NCBI GenBank assembly: GCA_035048485.1
Contig: CM068580.1
Coordinates: 40,227,585 to 40,291,584 of the forward strand
Direction of reading: 5' to 3'
DNA from: Pteria penguin
Lineage: Eukaryota; Mollusca; Bivalvia; Pterioida; Pteriidae
DNA length: 64,000 bases
Shown: piece by piece, positions 25,958 through 50,656 of the stretch
How the letters are laid out: each line of letters starts with the position of its first letter
Numbering within the stretch: the first letter of the stretch is position 1
Translations under genes and position numbers: made by a program
The notes under the pieces: model-generated
What the model saw: only the letters and a program-made list of their open reading frames with translations
Databases searched by the model: none
What the model was told of the DNA's origin: nothing

Positions 25958-26628
25958 AAAAGGAAGCAAACAAAAATACATGTATCAACTGAGTCACATT
26001 TTTTTCATATAACAAACACTTCAAAATTTAACCATCCTATTTCTTAAATTTAGAAAGTACTTTACTGCACAATTGAGCTAAGAGGCTGTCATTTGTAGAT
26101 TGTCAAAAAGAGATTCTCATTAGGTGATCCAAGGTTGACAATTTCAATGATGATCTAAGTGGCATGCGTATTATATTCATTAAAGAAAATACACGCTCAG
26201 TACAGAGAGTGTGTGTGATCCAACAGCTCCTCATTAGTTGCCCTTGATGTTTGAAAATGAAAGCAAAAATCTGAATTTAAACACACAAACTGTGTACATT
26301 ACATTTTTCCATGATCACATAAATGTAAATGCTTGCTGATATCTGGATTATGCTTTTAAAACTAAGCTTTTACGGAACCTAACTTTAATTTTGATCTAAA
26401 GACTTTTTTTTCATGAAATAAATTATAACATTTGAGGATTTAAATGGCTCACAAAAGGGGAATTTTCAGTTGATTGATTAGAAAAATTGTGCCTTTTTGA
26501 GAGGGGGAATGGGGCTGAATATCGGTCCAAAATTAGCTTGATCAAGTGCCCTGTGTTGACCCTCAAATTGATAGACATCCTTCCCTTTTGATAAGATTTT
26601 AAATTACCTCTGTTTAAAAGTACTTAAC

Positions 26629-27093
26629 CAGGTAGGGAACAACCTCTCATTTGATTTTGAGAGATAATCACTCAAATGAGTAACAATCACTGTTTTCTGT
26701 AATTATTTTTAAGTACTGAAAAACAAACTTTTGGAATTTTGATTTGAAGTTCAAAAGGACACATTTTTATGATATACTGAATACAGTTTACAGAACAAGT
26801 TGACATTTTTATCTTACCGTTTTGGAGTATATAGCTGTAGCAACTGTGCAGCTATAAACTCAAAAATGGTAAGTTTAAAAGGTCAACTTATTTTTCAACC
26901 CATATTCAGTAGGTTACCAGTATATATATATATATATGCCCTTTCAACTCTTAAATTTTTATTTTTTAGTATTTGTTTACTTTTGCTCAATCTTTGAAAC
27001 TGCATGATTTCTGAAAACAGAGATTCTTACTCATTTGAGTGATTATATATATTATATATATATATATATATATAATATATAATATATATATAT

Positions 27094-27154
<61 letters not shown>

Positions 27155-27180
27155 CAAATGAGAGGTTGTCCCTAACTTGT
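26629..27180. mobile_element. Inverted-repeat element (family X), short copy
   Basis: The left end is CAGGTAGGGAACAACCTCTC and the right end in reverse complement is ACAAGTTAGGGACAACCTCT. The subterminal inverted repeat TCACTCAAATGAGTAA lies on the left and its partner is on the right. TTAAC flanks both sides (26624-26628, 27181-27185). A TA microsatellite (about 27041-27152) has expanded inside the right arm. Confidence 0.75.
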
Positions 27181-27646
27181 TTAACTGTAACAAACATGTA
27201 CATACATGTACCTGTATCAGATGTGATCAAATTCTGATGAGCAGTAAATGATATATGATAATATATTAAATTCAAAATCATCTGGAAACCAATAATTTCA
27301 GTCTTTTCTGTCGGCTGTGACCTTGACTTTTGATCACAAAATCAACAACAGGGTTCTTCCTTTCTTGATAAGTACATATATGCGTATATCCATTTGTATA
27401 TAAATAATTTGCATATGTTGAAAGGTACATGTAGTCAAATATCATCCGAAAAACAAATGTGTCATGGAAGCCTGGGACAGACGGACTAACGAAGCAAATA
27501 ATTAATGCCCCACTCCCCTCTCCCTCCTGTCATACCTGGCGGGGGCATAAAACTGAAATCAGTTATAAAAGTGGAAAAAAAAAACAATCCCAATTATCAG
27601 ATTGGAGGCAACCTCTCATTTGAGAGATAATCACTCAAATGAGTAA

Positions 27647-28425
27647 CAGAGTTCCTGAAAACTGTCAGTTTTGTCGGTTTTGCCGATAAAAAATTCAAAA
27701 GTCCGATAGAAATCATCATCTTGTTGGTCCAAATGTCTGATACGATATTTCTGAATTCTGTACACCTTTCTGACCCGAACTAATACAATTCAATCCGTCA
27801 TGATCATATGAAAGCTTTAAGCAAGTCTGAATACCCTGATCAGATTTAAGCGTCTTCGTTATTAAGATTTGTGTATCATATGAAGCTCAAAATGGCGGTC
27901 TCCTAGCCTATAAAGTATGTGGCTTCGTGGAAGCCGGGCCAAAAACACAAATACACATTCCAAAATGACAGAGTTGTTGAGAGTGAGCTTGGGGATGAAA
28001 GAGTTGAAGATGTTGAAAGTGTCGAAGATGTTGAAAGAGTTGAAGTTGCAGATGATATACAAGAGGGAGTTGACAGGGAGTCGATGAAAGAGAAGGGTAT
28101 GGATGAAAGTGAGACACAGACTAGTCTGACTACAGAGGAAGATATGAGTGATGTCGAGGAAGATGACAGTGAAAGTGATGATGAACAATCTGAAGATGAA
28201 AATGACAGACAATGGAACAAATAGTTAAAGAATATGAAATGGAAATTGAATATGGTTAATTGAATTCAATTGAATTCAGCTGGTGTTTATTTTCATATTT
28301 TTTTATTTCCTACTCCAAATATTGTGGAAAAACTTCGGTCTGACAAAATTTTGTTCAGTCTGACAAAGTCCATCAGTTTGTCAGATCAAATGTCTGACAA
28401 GTTTCAAAAGTTTTCAAGAAGTCTG
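27647..28425. mobile_element. Element nested inside the family X element
   Basis: The ends are CAGAGTTCCTGAAAAC and, in reverse complement, CAGACTTCTTGAAAAC. A 6-bp GAGTAA duplication flanks it (27641-27646, 28426-28431). The opposite arm of the host element (near 29200-29215) preserves the uninterrupted sequence GAGTAACTATC, which acts as an internal empty site. Confidence 0.78.
27919..28224 (+). CDS. Acidic 101-residue open frame in a nested element, unknown function
   Basis: The frame runs from ATG (MASWKPGQKHKYTF) to TAG. After about residue 20 it is dominated by Glu, Asp, Val and Ser, with an internal VE(D/S)VE-type repeat (VEDVESVEDVERVE) and an acidic tail (DVEEDDSESDDEQSEDEND). No family was recognised. 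It lies wholly within the nested element at 27647-28425 and could be a remnant of a transposon-encoded acidic protein, or a chance frame through a purine-rich repeat. Antisense frames here are Ser-rich shadows. I found no promoter or splice context to support expression. Confidence 0.35.
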   Translation: MASWKPGQKHKYTFQNDRVVESELGDERVEDVESVEDVERVEVADDIQEGVDRESMKEKGMDESETQTSLTTEEDMSDVEEDDSESDDEQSEDENDRQWNK

Positions 28426-28689
28426 GAGTAACTATCTCTCATTTCAGTAATCAATTTCAAGGAATGAACAAGTAAACAAGTACTAAAAAATGAAATTTTG
28501 GAATTATGATTTGAAATTCAAAAGGGCACATATTTACAACATTCTCTAAGTTGACGTGACATCACACTAAAACCTAAATGAAGATAATCCCCGAAACATT
28601 CCGAGATGACTTGGGAGATAAACTTGGTGTTTATCATAGACCATAATGCAACTTTGCTGAAATATATTCTATATACTTTATAGCTGCAC

Positions 28690-29045
28690 TAGTTACGACT
28701 GCAACGGAAGAGCTCAGAGACGGGACAAAACAGCTCTTCTGTTGCAGTCGTAACTATAATCTCTTTTGAGATTCTTGCACGTGGCCGTTTTATTATGCTG
28801 CCGTTTACTATTGCCACTCGCCAGAGTGACAACTGGCGAGTGGCAATAGTAAACAGCAGCATAATAAAACGGCCACATGCAAGAATCTCAAAAGAGATTA
28901 TCGTAACTATAGCTGCACATATGTTTCAGCTATAAACTCCAAAATGGTAGTTACAACTGCAACGGAAGAGCCATTTTGTAGAGACTGGACACAATAGCTC
29001 TTTCGCTGCAGTCGTAATAGCTCTTCCGTTGCAGTCGTAACTACC
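28690..29045. repeat. Cluster of three long perfect-to-near-perfect hairpins
   Basis: Hairpin 1 (about 28692-28752) has arms GTTACGACTGCAACGGAAGA and partner. Hairpin 2 (about 28757-28903) has arms of about 69 bases, including GGCCGTTTTATTATGCTGC, around an 8-base loop AGTGACAA. Hairpin 3 (about 28948-29045) reuses the GCAACGGAAGAGC arms. Hairpins 1 and 3 share sequence, so one arose from the other. Confidence 0.9.
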
Positions 29046-29264
29046 AAAATGGTAAATTGAAAAGCTTAAATTCTTTTGTATTTTATGTTCAGTAAAGTAT
29101 AAAGATGTGCCCTTTTTAGTTTAAGTCAAAATTTTGAAACTTTAATTTTAGTACTTGTTTACTTCTGTTCAATCCTTGAAACTGATTACCGAAAACAGTG
29201 ATAGTTACTCATTTGAGTGATTATCTCTCAAAGGAGAGGTTGCCCCCAACCTGATTATTGAATG

Positions 29265-29865
29265 AATCTGCCCATGTTCACAGAAGATGCAGCTGTTAAT
29301 CAACAATCTTAAACCTTATCAAGGAAAATAAAATATTTATCATCTTTAAAATATATTAATATTATTGCTTTTAAAATGACTTCGTACCTTATGGCTATAA
29401 TATCTATATAGAACTGTCCACAAATGTTTCACAACTGCATACACAACGAAACGGCAGCCATATTTCTTTGATCGATCGCAGTTATCTTCCTTTGTAAGTT
29501 GAGGAATGAGTGATCGTTCTTTGATCAGTCGAATAACGATTCTTCAAGAAACAGTATCATAAAATTTTATCTTTAAATTAATCCATAATAAGTCATTAAA
29601 TCAGAAAAATCCATACTTTATCTGTTTATAAATGTCTCTGAAAACCCCGAAAAAGAAAAGAAAATCAAAACAAAACAAAAACTAAAGCTAAAATTGAAAT
29701 ACGGACACTTCTCCACTAAAAAAAAAAATAAATAACAAAATAATAAAACCAAAAAAAAAAATTAAAAAACACACACACACACGCACAACACACACACACC
29801 TTCACACACAAAAATGCATTAACATTGACAAGAACATCTTCAAAATGTCACAATTTAATTATCTT
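29265..29865. other. AT-rich spacer with low-complexity runs
   Basis: Contains A-rich runs and a short CA-rich tract near 29770-29810. Nothing else was recognised. Confidence 0.4.
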
Positions 29866-29868
29866 TAA

Positions 29869-30009
29869 CAGTGGCGGATTTAGAGCCCCCCCCCCCCCTT
29901 TTGGCCACATATTTACTAGGAAAAATGCAGATTTTGCACCAAAAATGGCTGAGCAGTTTGGCTAATACACACGTGGGCCCCCTTTTCGGAAATCCTTGAT
30001 CTGCCACTG
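29869..30009. mobile_element. 141-bp MITE, CAGTGGCGGAT family
   Basis: The termini are CAGTGGCGGATTTAGAG and, in reverse complement, CAGTGGCAGATCAAGGA. TTTAA flanks both ends (29864-29868, 30010-30014). The ends look hAT-like, but the duplication seen is 5 bp, not 8. A truncated relative starts at 36668. Confidence 0.7.
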
Positions 30010-30815
30010 TTTAAGACCAAAGATATTCATAATACCATCAGAGACATATATACACATATGTCTCTGATACCATCAGTACTGAATATATACGAGTACCGGA
30101 TCCAGTACCGTTGAGAAAGGGGTGAGGTGGATTGCATAAAACAGTATATCTGCTGCTCTTCTAATGACTACGTTATGAAATCAGATTGCTTGGTTTAGAA
30201 ATAGATGCCTTGTCTAAACCTTTATATATATGTACTGCTGTTTCAGGACTAAATCTTTAGTTTCAGTAGAAACAATGGCCACGTCTAGAAGGGAAGAGCC
30301 TTCGTCACAACAATGCTACCGGGTATGTGCGCAACTAATATTTCCTTATACAGGCCATGTCCATGATGGTGTAATGTAAATTAAATTCATATGATTATTG
30401 GCTAATTATATCTACCGTAAACGTTTTGTGAGGAAGTAATTTACATAGGAAGATTTCCCGCTTTGGTATAAGAATAGACTTTCCATGAAAAATGTCGTTA
30501 GCGAACAAGCATCAAGATTTCCGGAGAGAGTGTTAGCATGGGGAGAACGCAAGAGAATGTGAAAATATTACACCCAAGGTCATATAACTTCAAACGATAT
30601 TTATGAATTATGTCTGTTAAGTTGACCTCTCTTTGCAAAAACTACATAAGGAAGTAGATCAGCTCATTGTATATAACTATTTCCTTTTTACAATGACATA
30701 AACACAAAGTCAGATAGACACCTTTTTTCTAAAATACGAGGAAATTACAAAACATCTAAAAGAATTATGCGGAAAATAAGTAATTATGCCATTAATACGG
30801 AAATAAAATGAAATT

Positions 30816-44083
<13,268 letters not shown>

Positions 44084-44607
44084 AAACAGTAATTTACTTT
44101 CCGTAATTTCTTATTGTTCACTTCGACCATAAGTATGTTATTGAAATGGACATATGTTGATGTTGATATTGATAAAGTTGATAAGACAATGTCATTGATC
44201 ACACCGTCATCATGGCACTAGAGATTTATATTAACTAAACTTCGACCTATTATTTCATGTCAGAAGTGAACAGATTGATAGATTCTCCTTCTCAGAAATA
44301 GTATAGTATAGTGTAGTGTAGTATAGTTTATTTGCCTTTAGTCTTACGACTAATCAGCATTAAATACAGATACATCAATACATATATAAATATAAATATA
44401 AACATACCGGTAAACTTCTCACGAAATGAAAATAGAATGATAGATTCTAATTTTCAGAAATAAAGATACATAATCAATAGCTGTGTGTATTTCTATACAT
44501 GTACGAAAATGTTAAATGATAGGGTAGTATTAATAGCTCTTTGTTAAGGTAAAATGTTTTCTGGTGTGTTTTAGTATTATATAAAGTGGATGATATCCCA
44601 TAATATG

Positions 44608-44885
44608 CACGGAGTCGATGTAGTACAGTGGATTAGGGGCAGGTCTCTTGACCGAGGGGTCCCAGGTTCGAGTCCCGTCGCGGGCAAACCCGTTGTTCTG
44701 TCTTTAAGGTAAGACAATGAAAACCGAAATCCCGTGTGACGGTAGACGTGGTACATAAAATATACCTCATTGCTGTGGGTGGGTCCGTTGCAAAGGTATG
44801 AATTTCTATGCACTGCATCAGACAGGCGCTGTCACAAAATATGTGCAAAAATCGTAGAGTGATGTGAAATAATAATTAATCAAAT
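44608..44885 (+). mobile_element. SINE family A downstream of GAREM
   Basis: The head is GGAGTCGATGTAGTACAGTG with box B GGTTCGAGTCC. The body has GTGGGTGGGTCCGTTGCAAA, and the end is AATAATTAATCAAATC. It starts about 525 bases after the GAREM stop. Confidence 0.8.
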
Positions 44886-44894
44886 CATACGCAC

Positions 44895-46130
44895 AGAACA
44901 TGTGTTTCAGATGTTAAATTCTCAACAGCTAAAAAAAATGCATAAGTGATTGGCGGCGAAAAGGGTAAATATACGTCTGCAAAAAAATAATAATAATAGT
45001 AAAATAAAATAAATAAGATTTAATAAAATTGAATCAACACAAACAAATGCAAAATATATTGTAACCAAATGCGAAACGAATGGTCACCGATGTGATATAA
45101 GTGGTCATTAGTTCTAAGAATGCATCAAGAAAAGTAAGGCATGCCGTAACCAAATTTAACTAGGTATAAATTGTCCAGATAACTCCTGACCGAGATACGA
45201 ATTAACAAAACAATTCATAGGCGTCACTTAATTCCAGTTTCCAGTTTGTAAACTAAGAAAAGTGGGTGATAATAGTAAATCAAACTACCATAAACTGACC
45301 TTTTTGTATTAAATCTAGTGTATTGATGAACATATACATGTATTTTAAGCAATTACGTTTTAATTTTGTGAAATTAATTGAAGTATCTTATAAACACAGA
45401 TTTTACACGTATATGACAAAATGCAGTTTCCATGTTATTTGATAGTAAGATAATTTTCAGGGTGTGTGTGTGTGTGTGTGTAGGTGTGTGTTCCAACAAC
45501 TGACGGTTAAGGAGAAAATTGTCTATCTACTTACTTTGATGTATTTATTGTTTCTTCTAAGTCTTTGCTGTTACTTATATATAATTATTTGTTGAACTTT
45601 TACTGATATATAAGTAAACAGGAGTAGGTGTTGTAGTGACACTAGGCCAAGTTCAAACTCAATTTCAAAACGCTTTCATTGCTTCTATTACGCTAATATT
45701 TCAAATAATAAAGATAAATCTATACAGTTTTAAATCTATCATGAAGAACATCTGATGCATTGGCTTCAGTGACAGTGTAAACATATTTTTTTCTTTTGTA
45801 TTAAACAAATACTTTTTGTATAAATTATTAATCTTCTATTTTAAAAATTTTCTAACCTTCATTTTATAAAAGTATATACCATCAATTCAAAGTAACAGCA
45901 ATTACAGAATTTTACCCCTTTAGACGCATAAAGCTGAAACTATTGCTATAATCTTGTATTTGTTTTATTGACAGAATATTATGTTTTAATATTTTGTAGT
46001 TACTTTGTTCGAATAAGACCAAAAATCATACGTTTAAACCTTTTCATTTTTCCAATATTCTGAAATTCTAAACTACACATTAATTTAAAAATAAACGACC
46101 GATACATAAAATGTGTATTTATATTGCAAT
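44895..46130. other. AT-rich intergenic DNA
   Basis: No gene recognised. A short GT run lies at 45463-45480. Confidence 0.45.
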
Positions 46131-46133
46131 ATA

Positions 46134-46226
46134 TGTGTCATGTTCTAATTTTTGAATTTACTTGGTCTAATTTTTGTATTTACCACCCCCCAAGTAAATT
46201 CAAAAATTAGAACATGACATATGTCC
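46134..46226. repeat. Long hairpin
   Basis: Arms of about 35-40 bases (TGTCATGTTCTAATTTTTGA and partner) surround an interior that includes TGTATTTACCACCC. Pairing is near-perfect, so it is recent or conserved. Confidence 0.85.
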
Positions 46227-46630
46227 AGACTGCATTTTGAAATTTAGTTATTATTGTAAATCTGCATGTAGGCTGTAATAAAAATATTTCGAAGAAATAT
46301 CTAAATATTTTCATTAAATTCAAATTTGTACTAAGACTGTTATCATTAAGGGGGTAGGGAGGAGGGATTGTATCGTATTATGAACATGTGGAGTTCATTA
46401 AATTTCTTATTTATCAATTTCGATTTTTTTTTTGTCAAATAATAATTTACTCAATAGAATGGGGAAATGTGAATGATAAATTCACACATATATATTATAA
46501 ATATACTATTAAATAAACCTCTTACATTCCATATAATATAAAGACTTGAGTTTGTTTTATTCAATGAATTAATACAGATGTTAGTATATGTGTATATTAG
46601 AAATATTCTATCTACCAAGAAAAGCATAAG

Positions 46631-46968
46631 GCACTATATCAATGAATTAATAACAATTTATCTATGCTTTACAGGTAACCTAGGCACTATATCAATGAAT
46701 TAATAACAATTTATCTATGCTTTACAGGTAACCTAGGCACTATAACCACGAATAAATAACAATTTATCTATGCTTTACCAGTGACCTAGGAACTATAACA
46801 ATGAATTAATAACAATTTATCTATGCTTTACAGGTAACCTAGGCACTATAACCATGAATTAATAACAATTTATCCATGCTTTACAGGTAACCTAGGTACT
46901 ATAACAATGAATTAATAACAATTTATCCATGCTTTATTGGTAACCTAGGCACTATAACATATATCGAT
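46631..46968. repeat. 53-bp minisatellite, about 6 units
   Basis: The period is 53 bp (GCACTATA at 46631, 46684, 46737). The unit contains AATTAATAACAATTTATCTA, then TGCTTTACAGGTAACCTAGG, so it has a splice-donor-like ACAG|GTAAC on the plus strand. Confidence 0.94.
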
Positions 46969-46974
46969 GCCTAC

Positions 46975-48340
46975 AGATAACCTAAATTTTCATGATTGAC
47001 ATCGGAATATGTACTTTTTATCAAATGTTCAACAATTTTTGGAACATCGTCGAAAAGAATAATTTTGAAGAGGTCAAAGATCCTTAAGCAAATGACGTTA
47101 GATCTAGTCGATAATTTGTTACAGGATTTCTTAAAACATAAGATATAAATGTAATAACGTTACCATTAATGAAATTATCAAAATGTTATACTGTAATTTA
47201 AAATTTTATGCGTTAATTCCCTAATGACTACACTTTTAATAAAACGTCAAGAACCATTTGGGGTCGTGCAAACGACACACCACATGGTAAAAGCAGTTTT
47301 GTTTTTTTTTTTTTTCTCAATAAAATATATAAATACAAATACAGGCTTTGTTACAAGTTATTGTCATGGCTTGTTTGGTACGTTCGTACAATTCTACATA
47401 TTTTATTTGTGAACAACGAATTCTTTAACACGATACGTAATGCAATATACGTACATGCACATCGGTTACAATGTAAATTTCTCGTCGGCGAATTACATGT
47501 AATTAGTGTCTAGAACTTGCAATGTTTTATACCATCTCTCTGTGTGCCAGAAAATCACTTTCTTGGTTGTAAAGAGATCTATATTGTTGTTTATACGATA
47601 TAAAGTTATCTAGTAATATTTTTTCCAATTTTGTAATATTTAAATAACAAATTATCAAATCATAGTTATTCTGTTTTTGATGTAATTAGTAATGCTCTTA
47701 CATTTTTATAAATGGGTATAAGGTAAAAGAAATTAAGTGAATTTCAAAAATATATTGACATCGTTTTGACAAAACCAAATTTAAAAGAAAAAAGAGCACA
47801 ATTGGTTGAGTTTTAAGAAAGCTATGAACCGTTTTGTATCGACTTGAACGATCTAAAAAAATAGCAGAAAATTGAAGAATTATGAAATTTTCAACCTCAG
47901 TACATTTCATACACAGTAACATACAAAGTAACATTTGGTACATATATGTACAAGTATGTTAAAATAATGGATAAAATCAATTCAGTAGTCAAAAAATCAA
48001 CAAATCAAATCAAATAGAAAACCGAAAGGAATACAGAATCAGTATAAATGGGGAATCAAAAAAAGAAAATAGTAAATACTAGTAACGCAAAACTTCTATC
48101 TGGCCATAGATATCTAAACAAGTATGTGTATAAGTCTATGATCTGGCTCTCCTTTAGATAGCTTAAACTGCATTCTATCAAAAGAATATTGAATACACAT
48201 TATCAAAGTTTTCAGTTACATCCCATGATTTCGTAATACATTCAAATTTGTTTTTCCGAGATTGATGGAAAGGCCCGAGAGGGTGCAATTGGCTGTACAT
48301 TAGCCTGGTTCTCCATGCCGATGTTCTCTGAACAGCGGAC
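46975..48340. other. AT-rich intergenic DNA
   Basis: No gene or repeat recognised. Confidence 0.4.
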
Positions 48341-48354
48341 GGCCTCGTGAAACT

Positions 48355-49020
48355 CAATCTGATTAAAACCATATCTTTATTCCGCTTCTCTATTTGTTCC
48401 ATTGCGTATAAAGATCTGGTGAAGCCCCGTAAGGATACACGTTCTGGTGACCTCTAATGACGTCTCAGTCACCGAAACCGTTATTTCCCATAGCCAATCT
48501 GAAGCCGGCGTGGCCTAGTGGTATCGCGCTTGACTCCTGATCGGGAGGCCGGGTTCGAGTCCCGCTCGAGTCATGCCGGTGTCCTGTCTTTCGGATGAGA
48601 CAGTAAAAACCGAGGCCCTGTGTCGTGGTATGCATGGCACGTTAAAGATCCCTCACTGCTTCGGGTGGGTCCGTTGCAAAGGTCAAAATCTGTGTGCCCT
48701 GCATCAGGCAGATGCCGTCACCACATAATATTCGTGGTGTGACGTTAAACAAAAATCAATCAATAAAAACCATAGCCAATCTGTAATTCGGCTAGGCACG
48801 TGATAGTGACGCAATATGTAATAAACACCATTCAAAAATTACCTTGTGGGTCACGCACGCTATGGATGTTCATTTCGTTCCTAGGATTTTGTAGCTGATC
48901 CTCTGATTGGCTGAAAATCAGAGTTCACCAGAACGTGGCCCCTTACGGGGTTTCACCACATCTTTATACGCAATGGAACAAATAGAGAAGCGGAATAAAG
49001 ATATGGTTTTAATCAGATTG
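48355..49020. mobile_element. Mutator-like MITE with 9-bp target duplication, containing a SINE
   Basis: The terminal inverted repeat is CAATCTGATTAAAACCATAT, continuing CTTTATTCCGCTTCTCTATT, for about 60 bp at each end. A perfect 9-bp duplication CGTGAAACT lies at 48346-48354 and 49021-49029. Without the SINE and its duplication the element is about 384 bp, like the copy at 63518. A 9-bp duplication with long inverted repeats is the usual signature of Mutator-like elements. No transposase is encoded. Confidence 0.88.
48502..48769 (+). mobile_element. SINE family A inside the Mutator-like MITE
   Basis: A well-preserved copy: box A TGGCCTAGTGG, box B GGTTCGAGTCC, body TCTTTCGGATGAGACAGTAA, tail AAAAATCAATCAATAAAAA. 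A perfect 14-bp duplication CCATAGCCAATCTG flanks it (48488-48501, 48770-48783). Confidence 0.94.
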
Positions 49021-49034
49021 CGTGAAACTAGGCT

Positions 49035-50105
49035 AGACTGTAAATAAGAGATTTACATGCATGCCACTTAGCATTAATTCATGCCTGTTTCTTTTTGCAT
49101 TGATGACTGTTTTACATTGTTGACCGTTTGTTTTGCAACGGAAACTGTTCATTGACCGGATTGCAAAGCAAAGCGGAGTCTTTCTGTCCGTCCTTCTGTC
49201 CGGCGTCAACAATTTGCATTTAGCTTTATTTCTTGCATACCGTTCATGATATCTACGTTAAAACTTGGTAGCTGTGTAGATACTGATGAGTTCTTCCCGA
49301 CTGATTCATTTTTTTAATTTTTATTTATTTATTTATTTATTTATTTATTCATTTTATTATTTTATTATTATTATTTTTTGTAATTGACTCTGTTAATTAT
49401 TCATGCTGTTAATTTTTAATTTTCTATTTATTTTTCTTAAAGAAACCCCTAAAAGTCTGACAATATACTAAGTATACGAATGATTACAAAATACAATTAT
49501 GTTAAAGTAAGTATCCTGTATACTTAACCCGGGGCAGATCCAGGATTCACGGAGGGGGTAACATAAAGTTATGTGTCTAGAGACAAATCACGGAACAAAC
49601 AAAGTCCCCAGTGGATTTAGAATGGAACCCTACTGAGCTTGGGGATCGAAGTTCTACGTCCTGTATGGCTGTAGCTGATGCAATTTGACTTTAACATCAA
49701 ATCCTGGATCACTACCTGATTACCCCTCGAAAAATATTTCTGACTGGAAAAAAACCAGCAAACGCTTTATTTGTAGGAAAGTGAGTTAGATATTTGTAAA
49801 ATGAGTGGAGAGAGCTAGAAAAAGACTTCCGCCATACGTTCCAAGTCCTGTCAAATCTAGACCGATTTCTCATATCCATTTACTTCGAGGAAGGTTATCA
49901 CTTTTGTTTGCACCATTTCGTAATATACGTAAACTTGCTTATTTCCTGCATAAAAATAGAAATAAAATAAAATTGAGTGGTCATGTGCTGGTTTTCGTTT
50001 TTCAAAACCGACCAGGAAATTACAGATGTGCCAATGTAGCAAATTACGTCAGTCATCTGGTACACACACACACACATGCCCCATCCTCATCTTTAACCTG
50101 AAAAC
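49035..50105. other. Intergenic DNA, nothing recognised
   Basis: Includes a TTTA-rich run at 49318-49350 and a fragment with GGGGCAGATCCAGGATT near 49532 that resembles degenerate repeat ends elsewhere. Confidence 0.4.
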
Positions 50106-50121
50106 ATTAAATGTCTTTATA

Positions 50122-50396
50122 TTGATTGATTGATCAATTTTTGTTTAACGTCACACTACGAATATTTCACGTATATGGTGACGGCATCTGCCTGATGCGG
50201 GGCATACAAATTCTGACCTTTGCAACGGACCCACCCGAAGCAGTGAGGGATCTTTAACGTGACATGCATACCACGACACAGGGCCTCGGTTTTTACTGTC
50301 TCATCCGAAAGACAGAACACCGGCATGACCAGAGCGGGACTCGAACCCCGGCCTCCCATCAGGAGTCCTGCGCGATACCACTAGGCCACGCCGGCT
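50122..50396 (-). mobile_element. SINE family A
   Basis: A minus-strand copy with head, box B and body intact and a tail of ATCAATCAAT type. A perfect 15-bp duplication TTAAATGTCTTTATA flanks it at 50107-50121 and 50397-50411. Confidence 0.94.
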
Positions 50397-50433
50397 TTAA
50401 ATGTCTTTATAATCTGGTAAAACACATGAGTTC

Positions 50434-50656
50434 GGGGTCCGGCGCCATAAACTGAGAATATACTTAAGTCAAATATTTCATTTTAATTTATTCCATGATC
50501 AAACGTTCAAATAAATTCTCATGTAGAAAGGTTTAATTCTATTTATCAGTAGAATAAAACTAAATAAAATCCAAATCCCAGTTATTAATTAATTGATGAA
50601 GAGAAGAATATGAAATTATGACTTAAGTATATTCTCAGTTTATGGCGCCGGACCCA
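50434..50656. mobile_element. MITE of about 222 bp with terminal inverted repeats of about 37 bp
   Basis: The left arm is GGTCCGGCGCCATAAACTGA, continuing GAATATACTTAAGTCA. The right arm is its near-perfect reverse complement. The interior is AT-rich. No clear target duplication was found. Confidence 0.75.

Larger units (their letters stand above)
27598..29253. mobile_element. Inverted-repeat element (family X), long composite copy
   Basis: The ends are CAGATTGGAGGCAACCTCTC and, in reverse complement on the right, CAGGTTGGGGGCAACCTCTC. A 5-bp duplication ATTAT lies at 27593-27597 and 29254-29258. Subterminal arms pair at 28432-28530 with 29100-29213. It contains a separate nested element (27647-28425) and a cluster of long hairpins (28690-29045). 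Confidence 0.8.

Noticed and set aside
26987..27281. Long Tyr-Ile open frames (also 38694-38954 and 41281-41589)
   Set aside because: They are translations of TA microsatellites.
27862..28220. Ser-rich antisense open frames
   Set aside because: They are shadows of the acidic purine-rich plus-strand frame.
29869..30009. hAT superfamily assignment from CAGTGGCGG ends
   Set aside because: Flanking duplication is TTTAA (5 bp), not the 8 bp expected for hAT. Left unassigned.
30275..30322. Possible 5' coding exon of GAREM (ATG in good context, donor CCGG|GTATGT)
   Set aside because: An in-frame stop 9 bases before the 30816 ATG means it could not extend the GAREM frame. At most it is a non-coding first exon or belongs to another transcript.
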